DNA of 64,000 bases, taken from the NCBI GenBank assembly GCA_910589545.1, contig CAJUSY010000023.1, forward strand, positions 124,001-188,000. The letters run 5' to 3'. Below the pieces are notes generated by a model. That model did not search any database. It saw nothing but the letters and a program-made list of their open reading frames with translations, and was not told where the DNA came from. Made by a program: the position numbers and the translations under genes. The first letter of the stretch is position 1. Each line of letters starts with the position of its first letter. Origin of the DNA: Peptoniphilaceae bacterium. GTDB taxonomy: Bacteria; Bacillota; Clostridia; Tissierellales; Peptoniphilaceae. Positions 53,623 through 62,485 of the stretch are shown here, piece after piece.

Positions 53623-56352
53623 TTATCTGTTTTTACCACAACAGTTTTTGTATTTTTTACCACTTCCGCATGGACATGGATCGTTTCTACCGATTTTCTT
53701 ACCTTTAACTACTGGTTTGTTAATTTCTTCTTCTCCACCTGTTGCAGAAGTTTCGTGAGCTACTTGTTTTCTTTCGATTTCTTCAACTGGTTGAACGTTG
53801 AACATTCCTCTAACTGTGTCTTCTTTGATAGAGTGGTTCATATCTTCAAACATTTCGAAACCTTCGTTGTTGTAAGCTCTTACTGGATCTTGTTGACCGA
53901 ACGCTCTTAGACCGATACCTTGACGCAATTGATCCATCGCGTCAATGTGATCCATCCATTTTCTATCTACAACCATAAGAAGAATTACACGTTCGATTTC
54001 TCTGAATTTTTCTTTGCCGATGGCTTCTTCTTTTTCTCCATAAACTTCCAATGCTTTTTGTGTTACATAATCTGTGAAAGTTTTCTTGTTGTAGCTGTTA
54101 AGTCTTGTCAAATCCAATGTTCCTTCTGGAATGAATGTGTTAAGATATGTCATCAAAGCTTCCATTTCCCAATGTTCTGTGTTTTGGTCTTGGCAATATG
54201 TGTCAATTGCATTTGCAATTATATCCTTAATCATAGCAACGATAGATTCGTGCATGTCTTCTCCGTCAAGTACTTTATCTCTTTCAGCATAAATTACTTT
54301 ACGTTGTGCATTCATAACGTCGTCGTATTTCAATACGTTCTTTCTGATACCGAAGTTATTAGATTCAACTTTTGTTTGCGCTCTTTCGATTGCTTTAGTG
54401 ATTGTTCTGAATTCCATTGGTTCATCTTCTGGGAACTTGCCAGATTCAGCGTATTTTTGGATAGTTTCGCCACCGAACAATCTCATTAAGTTGTCTCCTA
54501 ATGATACGAAGAATCTTGATCTACCAGGGTCACCTTGACGGCCAGAACGACCACGCAATTGGTTGTCAATACGACGTGATTCGTGACGTTCAGTACCGAT
54601 TATATATAATCCTCCGACTTCAAGAACTTTTTTCTTATCTTCGTCAGTCATTTTCTTGTATTTTTTGTATAATTCGTTGTACACATTTCTTGCTGCAACT
54701 AATTCTTCATCTGTACTTGGCAAGAATGAATCCAAACTTTCGATTACGTATTCGCCGTAACCTTGTTTTTTCATTTCGTGTTTTGCTAAGAAATCTGGGT
54801 TACCACCTAAAAGAATGTCGGTACCACGACCTGCCATGTTTGTTGCGATAGTAACTTTGTCAAACATACCTGCTTGTGCTACGATTTCTGCTTCACGTTC
54901 GTGTTGCTTAGCGTTCAATACGTCGTGTTTGATTCCGTTTTTCTTCAATAATTTGGACAATTTTTCTGAAACTTCAATTGAAATTGTACCAACTAGAATT
55001 GGTTGTCCAGTCTTATGAATTTCTTTTATTTCTTCAACGATTGCATTGAACTTCGCATTTTCGTTAATGTAAACTCTGTCTTGTTCGTCAACTCTGGCTA
55101 TTGGTTTGTTAGTAGGGATTTCAACAACGTCCATCTTGTAGATTTCATTGAATTCTGCTTCTTCAGTCTTAGCAGTACCAGTCATACCACTTAATTTGTT
55201 GTACATTCTGAAGTAGTTTTGGAATGTAACTGTTGCCAAAGTTTTAGATTCGCTCTTAACTTCTACATTTTCTTTTGCTTCAATAGCTTGGTGAAGACCA
55301 TCAGAATATCTTCTACCTTCCATGATACGACCAGTAAATTCATCAACGATAAGGATTTCGTCATCTTTTACAACGTAATCAATGTCGCGTTTCATCGTAT
55401 TGTTAGCTTTCAAAGCTTGGTTAATGTGGTGAGCTAATTCCATGTTATTAGGATCAGACAAGTTTTCTACTCCGAAATATTCTTCGGCTTTTTTAGTACC
55501 AATTTCTGTAAGACTGGCAGTCTTTCTCTTTTCGTCAACCAAGAAATCAACAGTTTCATCCTTGAATTCACGATCGAAAATATCTGGCTTGTCTTCTTCT
55601 GGATCCATAATACGTCCAGTCAAACCATTAGCAAACATGTTTGCTCTTGTGTACATATCTGTAGATTCGTCGCCTTGACCAGAAATAATAAGTGGAGTTC
55701 TAGCTTCATCTATTAAAATGGAGTCAACTTCGTCCACGATTGCAAAGTTAAGTCCTCTTTGAACCTTGTCTTTTTTGTAAATAACCATGTTGTCACGCAA
55801 ATAATCGAAACCGTATTGGTTGTTAGTTCCGTAAGTAATGTCACAAGCGTAGTTTTCACGTCTTTCATCATTATCCAAACCATAAACGATAACGCCTACA
55901 GTTAAGCCCAAAAATTCGTGAACCTTTCCCATCCATTCCTTATCTCTCTTTGCAAGATAATCATTGACAGTAACCACGTGAACGCCCTTTCCAGAAAGTG
56001 CATTCAAATATGCAGGCAAAGTTGCAACCAAAGTTTTACCTTCACCAGTTTTCATTTCTGCAATTCTACCTTGGTGTAGAACAACCCCACCGATTAATTG
56101 CACACGATATTGTTTCATACCCAAAACTCTGTAGCTGGCTTCTCTAACTACAGCAAATGCTTCTGGTAAAATATCGTCCAAAGTTTCTCCGTTTTTTAAT
56201 CTTTCCTTGAATTCAACAGTTTTATGCTTTAATTCATCATCTGATAATTGTTGCATAGACTTATCATATGATTCAATTTTTTTAATAATTGGTTCTATCT
56301 TTTTTAGCTCTTTTTTGTTAGCTGAGCCAAAAATAGATTCAAATACTCCCAT
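53623..56352 (-). CDS. secA: Preprotein translocase ATPase SecA
   Basis: 909 aa, full length. Walker A MKTGEGKTLVA, Walker B VDEVDSILIDEARTP, preprotein cross-linking and helical scaffold domains, and a C-terminal zinc site CPCGSGKKYKNCC. Drives Sec export, including the signal-peptide surface proteins in this window. AAGGAG precedes the start. In Bacillus it is followed directly by prfB; here a repeat and a terminator separate them. Confidence 0.97.
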   Translation of the reverse strand: MGVFESIFGSANKKELKKIEPIIKKIESYDKSMQQLSDDELKHKTVEFKERLKNGETLDDILPEAFAVVREASYRVLGMKQYRVQLIGGVVLHQGRIAEMKTGEGKTLVATLPAYLNALSGKGVHVVTVNDYLAKRDKEWMGKVHEFLGLTVGVIVYGLDNDERRENYACDITYGTNNQYGFDYLRDNMVIYKKDKVQRGLNFAIVDEVDSILIDEARTPLIISGQGDESTDMYTRANMFANGLTGRIMDPEEDKPDIFDREFKDETVDFLVDEKRKTASLTEIGTKKAEEYFGVENLSDPNNMELAHHINQALKANNTMKRDIDYVVKDDEILIVDEFTGRIMEGRRYSDGLHQAIEAKENVEVKSESKTLATVTFQNYFRMYNKLSGMTGTAKTEEAEFNEIYKMDVVEIPTNKPIARVDEQDRVYINENAKFNAIVEEIKEIHKTGQPILVGTISIEVSEKLSKLLKKNGIKHDVLNAKQHEREAEIVAQAGMFDKVTIATNMAGRGTDILLGGNPDFLAKHEMKKQGYGEYVIESLDSFLPSTDEELVAARNVYNELYKKYKKMTDEDKKKVLEVGGLYIIGTERHESRRIDNQLRGRSGRQGDPGRSRFFVSLGDNLMRLFGGETIQKYAESGKFPEDEPMEFRTITKAIERAQTKVESNNFGIRKNVLKYDDVMNAQRKVIYAERDKVLDGEDMHESIVAMIKDIIANAIDTYCQDQNTEHWEMEALMTYLNTFIPEGTLDLTRLNSYNKKTFTDYVTQKALEVYGEKEEAIGKEKFREIERVILLMVVDRKWMDHIDAMDQLRQGIGLRAFGQQDPVRAYNNEGFEMFEDMNHSIKEDTVRGMFNVQPVEEIERKQVAHETSATGGEEEINKPVVKGKKIGRNDPCPCGSGKKYKNCCGKNR

Positions 56353-56701
56353 ATAAATCTCCTTACTTTAATATCTATAAATACTACCTTTTATTTTAAC
56401 ATGTAAACATATCATTTACAACAAAAACATTAACATTTAAAGGAAAGCACTTATAAAATTTTCGATTGAATTACGTTTGATATGAATTTTGTTGAAATGA
56501 ATAAAAGTTTTGAAGTTATTTGAAAATTTTCTAGGAGAGATTCTGTAGTCCATTTGTTCGTGCATTATGGTTTTCCAATTTCTATTTTTTAAGGATTTTA
56601 AAAAGTTCTTATGATTAGATAAGATATGCTATTTGTATTGCTATTGTGCGTACAATTTTATATTATAAGATTATAAAAATATAGGAAAGGTGGTGCTTTA
56701 T
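56353..56701. other. Gene-free gap with a repeat remnant
   Basis: Contains a right-end remnant of the long-hairpin repeat (about 56500-56580; GTAGTCCATTTGTTCGTGCA then GGTTTTCC) and the leaders of secA and the antitoxin gene. No gene. Confidence 0.6.
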
Positions 56702-57010
56702 ATGGCAGCAAAATCAGCAAATCTTTATGCGCGTATTGAGCCAGAGGTAAAAGAAAAGGCAGAAAACATTTTATCAACACTTGGTATTCCTGCATCCAGT
56801 GCTATTAATATGTTTTATAAACAGATAATTCTTCAGAGAGGACTTCCTTTTGAAGTGAAACATCCATCTTCTCATCCTGTAGATATGTCCTTTTTATCAG
56901 AAACAGAACTGAACGAAGAGCTTGAGAAAGGATATGCGGATATCAAAGCAGGAAGAACAAGAGAAGCAAACGAAGTTTTTGCAGACATCCGTAAGAATTA
57001 TAACCTATGA
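56702..57010 (+). CDS. RelB/DinJ-family antitoxin
   Basis: 102 aa. The N-terminal ribbon-helix-helix (SANLYARIEPEVKEKAENIL, then LGIPASSAINMFYKQIILQRGLPFEV) is the RelB/DinJ pattern; the tail (about 70-102) is helical and should bind a toxin. AAAGGTGGTG precedes the ATG at 56702. The toxin reading frame overlaps its stop (ATGA) but is broken. Its codon use and higher GC than the neighbours suggest acquisition. Confidence 0.85.
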   Translation: MAAKSANLYARIEPEVKEKAENILSTLGIPASSAINMFYKQIILQRGLPFEVKHPSSHPVDMSFLSETELNEELEKGYADIKAGRTREANEVFADIRKNYNL

Positions 57011-57149
57011 TTTATATAATAAAGATTACTTACCAATCATGTCGTGATATTGATGTTCAACTTAACAAATACACGAAATACGAAAAGTAATGCAAATCGC
57101 AAAATGCGTGGTTGATGAAAAGATTATACAACTAATCAAAAAAGGCTAA
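57007..57149 (+). pseudogene. Broken YafQ/RelE-type toxin gene
   Basis: ATG at 57007 overlaps the antitoxin stop and gives 27 residues (MIYIIKITYQSCRDIDVQLN...) before a stop. A second short frame from 57090 (MQIAKCVVDEKIIQLIKKG) resembles the next toxin helix. A YafQ/RelE toxin is about 90 aa, so this one is degraded or deleted. Confidence 0.6.
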
Positions 57150-57171
57150 GAGCATCTCTGCTCTTAGCCTT
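57137..57171. terminator. Bidirectional terminator
   Basis: AAGGCTAAGAGC-ATCTCT-GCTCTTAGCCTT, a 12-bp perfect stem with T-rich flanks on both sides. It serves the toxin remnant on one side and the talC-like operon on the other. Confidence 0.8.
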
Positions 57172-57252
57172 TTAACTTGCCACCTAAAGACTGTCTAATT
57201 TAGTTTTCTAAAATTCCTAATTCAACAATCCTTTTGTGAGCTCTTGTATTTA

Positions 57253-57963
57253 TTAAAGAATTGAAAATCCTAATTCTTTTGAATCTTTGCAGAATGTCTT
57301 CACTGTATCTAGTGAGTATTCGTTTAAGTCTTTTCCCATCAATGAAAGTTTCTTGATGATTGCAGGAGTGCATGTGATGATGTCTACTCCCAATTCATTT
57401 GCTTGGTAAATATTGAACACTTCTCTTGGAGATGCCCACAACAATTCGCAACCCTTTTTAGTTTTGCAAATTTCCAATGATTCTTTCATGATTGGCATTG
57501 GATCAACTCCTGTGTCTGCAATTCTTCCAGCAAATACCGAAACAATGCTAGGCACTCCTTCTGTCAAGTTGTCCACAACTTCTCTTACTTGATCGACTGT
57601 GAAGATTGCTGTCACGTTAAGTTTAATTCCTTTTGAGCTAAGTTTTTTCAATAATGGAGCAGTTGATGTTCCATTACTTGTAGTCACAGGAATTTTGACG
57701 TAAACATTGTCTCCTAATGATGAGATTTTGTCTGCTTCTTTTTCCATAGTTTCCAAATCATCTGCAAATACTTCAAATGATACTGGATATTCTGTGATTT
57801 CTTCTAAAACTTTCTTGGCAAATTCAACGTAATCTGTGATTCCAGCTTTTTTCATCAAAGATGGATTAGTTGTAAATCCAGTTACTTTTTTTGATTCCAA
57901 TGATTCTAACATATCTTCTAAGACTGCACCGTCTGAATAAATTTTTGTATTAATTTTCTCCAT
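57253..57963 (-). CDS. Transaldolase-family protein
   Basis: 236 aa. Class I (Schiff-base) aldolase fold with TTNPSL, the catalytic Lys in NVYVKIPVTT and NVTAIFT. It could be a transaldolase or a fructose-6-phosphate-aldolase-type enzyme; the sequence does not separate them. Last gene of the PTS operon, so it likely works on the sugar phosphate the PTS delivers. Confidence 0.85.
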   Translation of the reverse strand: MEKINTKIYSDGAVLEDMLESLESKKVTGFTTNPSLMKKAGITDYVEFAKKVLEEITEYPVSFEVFADDLETMEKEADKISSLGDNVYVKIPVTTSNGTSTAPLLKKLSSKGIKLNVTAIFTVDQVREVVDNLTEGVPSIVSVFAGRIADTGVDPMPIMKESLEICKTKKGCELLWASPREVFNIYQANELGVDIITCTPAIIKKLSLMGKDLNEYSLDTVKTFCKDSKELGFSIL

Positions 57964-57990
57964 TTCAACCTCTTTCTTGTGTAGTTCAAA

Positions 57991-59349
57991 TTATTGTTCG
58001 TTGTTAATCGCAGTATCTTTCTTAGTGATAATTGAAGGAGCTATTAATGCTACTAATAAAACTGCGATAATGATGTAAACTCCAACATTACCCATAGCAT
58101 TTCCGATTTTTCCTAATAAGATTCCCAAAACTCCGAAGTCAAAATCTCCGAATGTTGTATTGTTAAATCCTAATTGTCCCAAAACTGGAAGCAAGAATGC
58201 TGGTAAGAATGCTAGGAATAATCCGTTGATGAATGAACCAACCATAGCTCCTCTTCTACCACCTGTTGCGTTACCGTAAATACCAGCTGTTGCACCACAG
58301 AAGAAGTGAGGAACAAGTCCAGGGATAATCAATACTCCACCGATAGCTCCCAAGATGAACATTCCGATCAATCCACCTACGAAACTACAAGCAAATCCCA
58401 ATATAACTGCTGTTGGCGCGTATGGGAAGAATACTGCACAGTCAACTGCAGGAACAGAGTTAGGAATAAGTTTTGTAGCGATTCCTTCGAATGCAGGAAT
58501 TAAATCTGCCAAAATCATTCTAACACCGGCATATACGATTGCTACACCAACTGCGAAGTTTAATGCAGAGATGATTGCAAACAAATATGGGTTTTGTCCG
58601 TTAGACATTTTGCCAACAAAGTCAGGACCAGCTTTGATGCTTGCGATTAGATAGAACACAATCATTGTCAACGCTGTTGAAATTGTAGTATTTCTCAAGA
58701 AACCCCATTTTTCTGGAATTTCGATATCTTCTGTTGATTTGGAATCTTTTCCAACTAATGAACCGATAAACGCCGACAGATAATATCCCAATGATCCGAA
58801 GTGACCAAGTGCGATTTCGTCTCCGTCAGTAGCTTTCAAAGTGTATTTTTGTCCGATTGCTGGAGAGATAGAACTCCATGCTCCCAATATAAATCCACCA
58901 GCCAACACCAAAGCCACGCCTTTAAATCCGATCGCTCCTAAAGTTGCTGATAATAAACAAGCCATGAAGAAGCTGTGGTGACCAGTTAAGAAAATATATT
59001 TGTATCTTGTAAATCTTGCTATTAATAAGTTAAAAATAAGTCCTACTAACAAAATTGACATTGTTTCAACGCCCAAAACTTTTTGAGCAACAGATGTGAT
59101 AGCTTCATTATTAGGAACAACACCTGTTATGTTGAATCCGTGTTGAATCATTTGACTCAATGGATCCAAGTTAGTTGTAATAACATTCGCACCTGCAGCC
59201 AACATTAAATATCCCAAGATTGGACCTAATGTACCAGTCATAACCTTGTGAGCTGGTTTTTTAAGTGCGATAAGTCCTACCATCGCAATAAGACCCATCA
59301 AAAACGCAGGTTCAGATAAAATATCCTTTAATACGTTTAAAAATCCCAT
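57991..59349 (-). CDS. PTS EIIC, ascorbate (UlaA/SgaT) type
   Basis: 452 aa with 11-12 membrane segments. Shows the EIIC(Ula) pattern GTLGPILGYLMLAAGA at the start, FLTGHHSFFMA and ALGHFGSLGYYLSAFIG. It carries the sugar across the membrane and accepts phosphate from the EIIB subunit. AGGAGG before the start, 17 bp behind the EIIB gene. Confidence 0.88.
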   Translation of the reverse strand: MGFLNVLKDILSEPAFLMGLIAMVGLIALKKPAHKVMTGTLGPILGYLMLAAGANVITTNLDPLSQMIQHGFNITGVVPNNEAITSVAQKVLGVETMSILLVGLIFNLLIARFTRYKYIFLTGHHSFFMACLLSATLGAIGFKGVALVLAGGFILGAWSSISPAIGQKYTLKATDGDEIALGHFGSLGYYLSAFIGSLVGKDSKSTEDIEIPEKWGFLRNTTISTALTMIVFYLIASIKAGPDFVGKMSNGQNPYLFAIISALNFAVGVAIVYAGVRMILADLIPAFEGIATKLIPNSVPAVDCAVFFPYAPTAVILGFACSFVGGLIGMFILGAIGGVLIIPGLVPHFFCGATAGIYGNATGGRRGAMVGSFINGLFLAFLPAFLLPVLGQLGFNNTTFGDFDFGVLGILLGKIGNAMGNVGVYIIIAVLLVALIAPSIITKKDTAINNEQ

Positions 59350-59366
59350 AAATTCCTCCTAAATTT

Positions 59367-59645
59367 TTATTTGAATTCTTCTAATATAGGAACCAAATCT
59401 TCTTCGATTTTCTTTTTGTTAGTGTAGCTTTTTACAATGGCTACTTTTTGATCATCTGAAAAAATCGATTTGAATTCCTTAACAGTTACGAAAAGGTCAG
59501 CGCCCTTTCCTACAGCCGCGTTAGAATCACAAGATTCAACGTTCGCTTCAATTCCCATTTCCTTGCAAATAGCTTCCACCTTCATTTTCAAAAGAAGACT
59601 ACTTCCAATTCCATTACCACATACAGTAACAATATTAATCATCAT
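59367..59645 (-). CDS. PTS EIIB, ascorbate type
   Basis: 92 aa. The phosphocysteine is in TVCGNGIGSSLLLK. It overlaps the EIIA gene by 11 bp with GGAGGG before the ATG pair. Confidence 0.88.
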   Translation of the reverse strand: MMINIVTVCGNGIGSSLLLKMKVEAICKEMGIEANVESCDSNAAVGKGADLFVTVKEFKSIFSDDQKVAIVKSYTNKKKIEEDLVPILEEFK

Positions 59646-60105
59646 TTCCCTCCTCTAATTTTTTGTTAATAATATCCAACATTTCGTCCTCAGAATTTGC
59701 GTCGATAAGCTCATCTGTAATTTCATCTGAATCCAAAAGCACTGCCAATTGTTGAAGTGCTACAATGTGTGATGAAGAATCTACCGCTGCTAAGCAGAAC
59801 AAAATCCTAACCCAGTTGTCCTCATCCTCTTCTTCGTTTCTAAAATTCACAGGCTCGTTTAATTTTGTCAAACTAATCGCCATTTTGTCTACATTGCCAT
59901 TTGGTCGTGCGTGAGGAACAGCGATGTTAGGAGCAAGCACAATGTAAGGGCCAGCATCCTCAACACTTTTTATCATATCCTCTACATATTGTTCATTAAT
60001 GTATCCATTATCCAACAAGCTTTTTGCTGATATTCTGATTGCATCTTTCCAATCATTTGCACAATCTTCAATTCGTATTAATTCTTTTTTTATTAAATCG
60101 CTCAA
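59635..60105 (-). CDS. PTS EIIA, mannitol/ascorbate type
   Basis: 156 aa. The phosphohistidine is in NIAVPHARPNGNV. Start is a TTG codon at 60105, eight bases behind AGAGG. First gene of the EIIA-EIIB-EIIC-transaldolase operon, with a GGTTAAC-N9-GTTAACC operator-like palindrome over the likely transcript start. Confidence 0.85.
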   Translation of the reverse strand: MSDLIKKELIRIEDCANDWKDAIRISAKSLLDNGYINEQYVEDMIKSVEDAGPYIVLAPNIAVPHARPNGNVDKMAISLTKLNEPVNFRNEEEDEDNWVRILFCLAAVDSSSHIVALQQLAVLLDSDEITDELIDANSEDEMLDIINKKLEEGNDD

Positions 60106-60132
60106 ACTATTACCTCTTTACAAAAAAATATT

Positions 60133-60155
60133 GGTTAACAAAAGTATTGTTAACC
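60133..60155. promoter_or_regulatory. Operator-like palindrome at the PTS operon
   Basis: GGTTAAC-N9-GTTAACC sits just downstream of an extended -10 (TGgTAAAAT at 60158-60166, minus strand), overlapping +1 to about +18, a place for a repressor. No regulator gene is nearby. Confidence 0.5.
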
Positions 60156-60212
60156 TTATTTTACCATATATTCACATTAGATTATATATGCGTTTCAAAA
60201 AAATTTGCCAAT

Positions 60213-61130
60213 TTAAAGGATTAAACTACCAATCGTAATTATCACCGGCAAAGTCACCACCGAAAATATCGTCGATAAACACAAAGCCCTTGATGGAAAA
60301 TCCGTAGATTTATTAAACATTAAACAGAAAAGCACACTCACTCCTGCAATCGGAGCTGATGCCATCGCCAATGTTGCAATCTTTGCATCTGTATTCATCG
60401 GAATAATTAACAAAATCGCGATATAAATCAAAGGAAACAAAATATTTCTGATAAAAGAAACTTCCCACGCCATTTTATCCCTGTGAAAAGGCTCTGTAAT
60501 ACTCACGAAATTCGCACCGATAATTATCATACTAAGAGGAGTATTCATACTAGCCAAATAATAAACAGGTTTTGTCACAACATTCGGCATTTTATAAATA
60601 ACCCCGAAGAAAAACAAAACAAATCCCAAAACAGACGAAATAATACAAGGATTTTTCACAACTTTGTTCCATTGAATCTTGCCATTTCCAGTCATCTCGT
60701 ACAGACCAATTCCATGACTCCACAACAAAATATTGAACACCGCCAAATAAGGAATTGCAAAAAAAGTTCCATCCGCACCAAGCAATGCTTCAATCAAAGG
60801 AATCCCCATGAAACCACAATTGCTGTAAACAGATGCGAATTTGTATGTACTTATGTTTTCGTTCTTAGAAAATCTATCAAATTTGAACAAAAAATGAGAA
60901 ATCAAAATAGATGAGCCCATCAAGACCACCGCAGCAAAGGCAGTCATAGCGAAATTATTCAAAAGTTCAGGAGTAACAGGTCTGTTAAAAGCGTTGATAA
61001 TAACACTTGATCCCACCACATACATTACAAACCCAGTCATTTCACGAATAGTTTCTCTGCTGAAAAAACCAGTTCTTGCAAAAATATATCCCATCGCCAT
61101 GAACACAAACATAATCAAAATCTGCTGCAA
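60213..61130 (-). CDS. AEC-family transporter (malate permease/auxin efflux type)
   Basis: 305 aa (from TTG at 61130) with about ten membrane segments and the family patterns IFARTGFF near the N-terminus and SNCGFMGIPLIEAL. It would export or import organic acids or amino-acid derivatives. The only ribosome site (AAGGAG at 61155-61160) is 24 bases from that TTG but nine from an in-frame ATT at 61145, which would add five residues. Confidence 0.8.
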   Translation of the reverse strand: MQQILIMFVFMAMGYIFARTGFFSRETIREMTGFVMYVVGSSVIINAFNRPVTPELLNNFAMTAFAAVVLMGSSILISHFLFKFDRFSKNENISTYKFASVYSNCGFMGIPLIEALLGADGTFFAIPYLAVFNILLWSHGIGLYEMTGNGKIQWNKVVKNPCIISSVLGFVLFFFGVIYKMPNVVTKPVYYLASMNTPLSMIIIGANFVSITEPFHRDKMAWEVSFIRNILFPLIYIAILLIIPMNTDAKIATLAMASAPIAGVSVLFCLMFNKSTDFPSRALCLSTIFSVVTLPVIITIGSLIL

Positions 61131-61326
61131 CGTAACTAAAAAAATAAAAATCCACTCCTTATACTCAATTATTTTATTATACCATCATTACAAGAATTTT
61201 CTAGTAGTATTTTAGGCTGTTAATGTGGAAAATGGGTGATTGATTGTGGAAGATAGTTTCATAAAAAAAGAAAGCAGAAAACCAATTTTATTTAGAGTTT
61301 TGTAGCTTTCTTAGCTGCAATGAAAA

Positions 61327-61508
61327 AAGCAGATTACCAGTTTTGCTAAGAATATCATACGGAGAAAATAATCATAAAATCAAGCGATGTGAACCGTTAA
61401 AAAATTGTGCTGTTTGAGTGCGTAGCACTAGTTCACAATTTTAGGTTCGCAAGCTTAGAGTTTATTTATTTTCGTAGTCTAGATGTTCGTGCAAATTGGT
61501 TTTCTGCT
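61327..61508 (+). repeat. Long-hairpin repeat, type I-like full copy
   Basis: Ends AGCAGATTACCAGTTTTGC and (reversed) AGCAGAAAACCAATTTGC are complementary over a 182-bp element. Inner arms ATACGGAGAAAATAA and their partner; core hairpin AAAATTGTG...CACAATTTT. Confidence 0.85.
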
Positions 61509-61667
61509 CTGTATGTTATGAATCTACCTACGACAATTTTTGTAGACAGATGAGCGATTTACGAGTTTTTGTGATTTTCTTCGTTCGTATCGATGTCTAT
61601 TTTGTATGTTTCTGTCAAGTGTAAATGTCCCGTGATTTATTTTAATCAAAAAACAGCATCACTCATC

Positions 61668-61713
61668 AAAAAATCCATCGCATCAATCTTTAAATAAAAT
61701 TTAATGCAATGGA
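61668..61713 (-). terminator. Terminator behind the ABC permease gene
   Basis: TCCATTGCAT pairs with ATGCGATGGA over a long AT-rich loop, then TTTTTTG on the minus strand. Confidence 0.65.
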
Positions 61714-61735
61714 CTACTTTATTGTTAGTTATTTA

Positions 61736-62485
61736 TTAGAAATCTTTCTGCCTAAATTTTCGAATGGAAACATAAATTATTAAACTTATACATACTGCGA
61801 ATACTCCCAATTGAATCATTATAGTTTCTGGATTTATGATATTATCTGATTTTAAATTAAAATATCCTATGATAAACTTGTCTATTGTCTTTGCTCTGAT
61901 TAATAGCGATGTAACAACATATAATCCCATTGAACTTAATGTTGCGACTATCGCTCCTTTATCAATGGAAACTAACATCGCAAAGATTACCAAAAAATAA
62001 ACTTCTAAAAACCCAAACAATATCTGAACTAAAATCTCGAAGTTATCTGTAGTAAACAAATTTCCACTTACAGCATAATTGGTCCCCTTCACAAAAATTA
62101 AATAAGCTAAAACATTGAATGCTATATTCGTGATGAAATAAAAAAGAGTCATGCAAATCATAGATATAAATTTCCCGCAGATAAGCTTTTTTCTATCTGC
62201 TACAGGAGCTACTTCCAGAATGATTTGACCTTTTTGAATTTCATCTCCTAATATTTTTGATCCAGAATACATTAAAATTATCATTGGAACTCCCAGTATG
62301 AAATACAATTGCCATATTGAAAACACGTATCTGCATATATCAAATTGACCTTTAAACGCCACAAAACTCCATCCAAATTTAACACCAGCTCCATATAATA
62401 TGGAAACAAGATTCAATAATAAAATCAACAAGAAAGCCTTGCTCTTTTTAAGCTTGAATAATTCTGCTTTAACTATTTTTTTCAT
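61736..62485 (-). CDS. ABC-2-type permease
   Basis: 249 aa with six membrane segments, the size and layout of the BcrB/lantibiotic-immunity-type ABC-2 permeases. Start at 62485 (MKKIVKAELFKLKKSK) overlaps the ATPase gene by 17 bp. Its partner is the adjacent ATPase. Substrate unknown. Confidence 0.8.
   Translation of the reverse strand: MKKIVKAELFKLKKSKAFLLILLLNLVSILYGAGVKFGWSFVAFKGQFDICRYVFSIWQLYFILGVPMIILMYSGSKILGDEIQKGQIILEVAPVADRKKLICGKFISMICMTLFYFITNIAFNVLAYLIFVKGTNYAVSGNLFTTDNFEILVQILFGFLEVYFLVIFAMLVSIDKGAIVATLSSMGLYVVTSLLIRAKTIDKFIIGYFNLKSDNIINPETIMIQLGVFAVCISLIIYVSIRKFRQKDF

Larger units (their letters stand above)
61131..61735. other. Gene-free region with repeat
   Basis: Holds a repeat end fragment (61266-61290), a complete element (61327-61508) and the terminator of the ABC operon (61668-61713). 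No gene. Confidence 0.65.
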
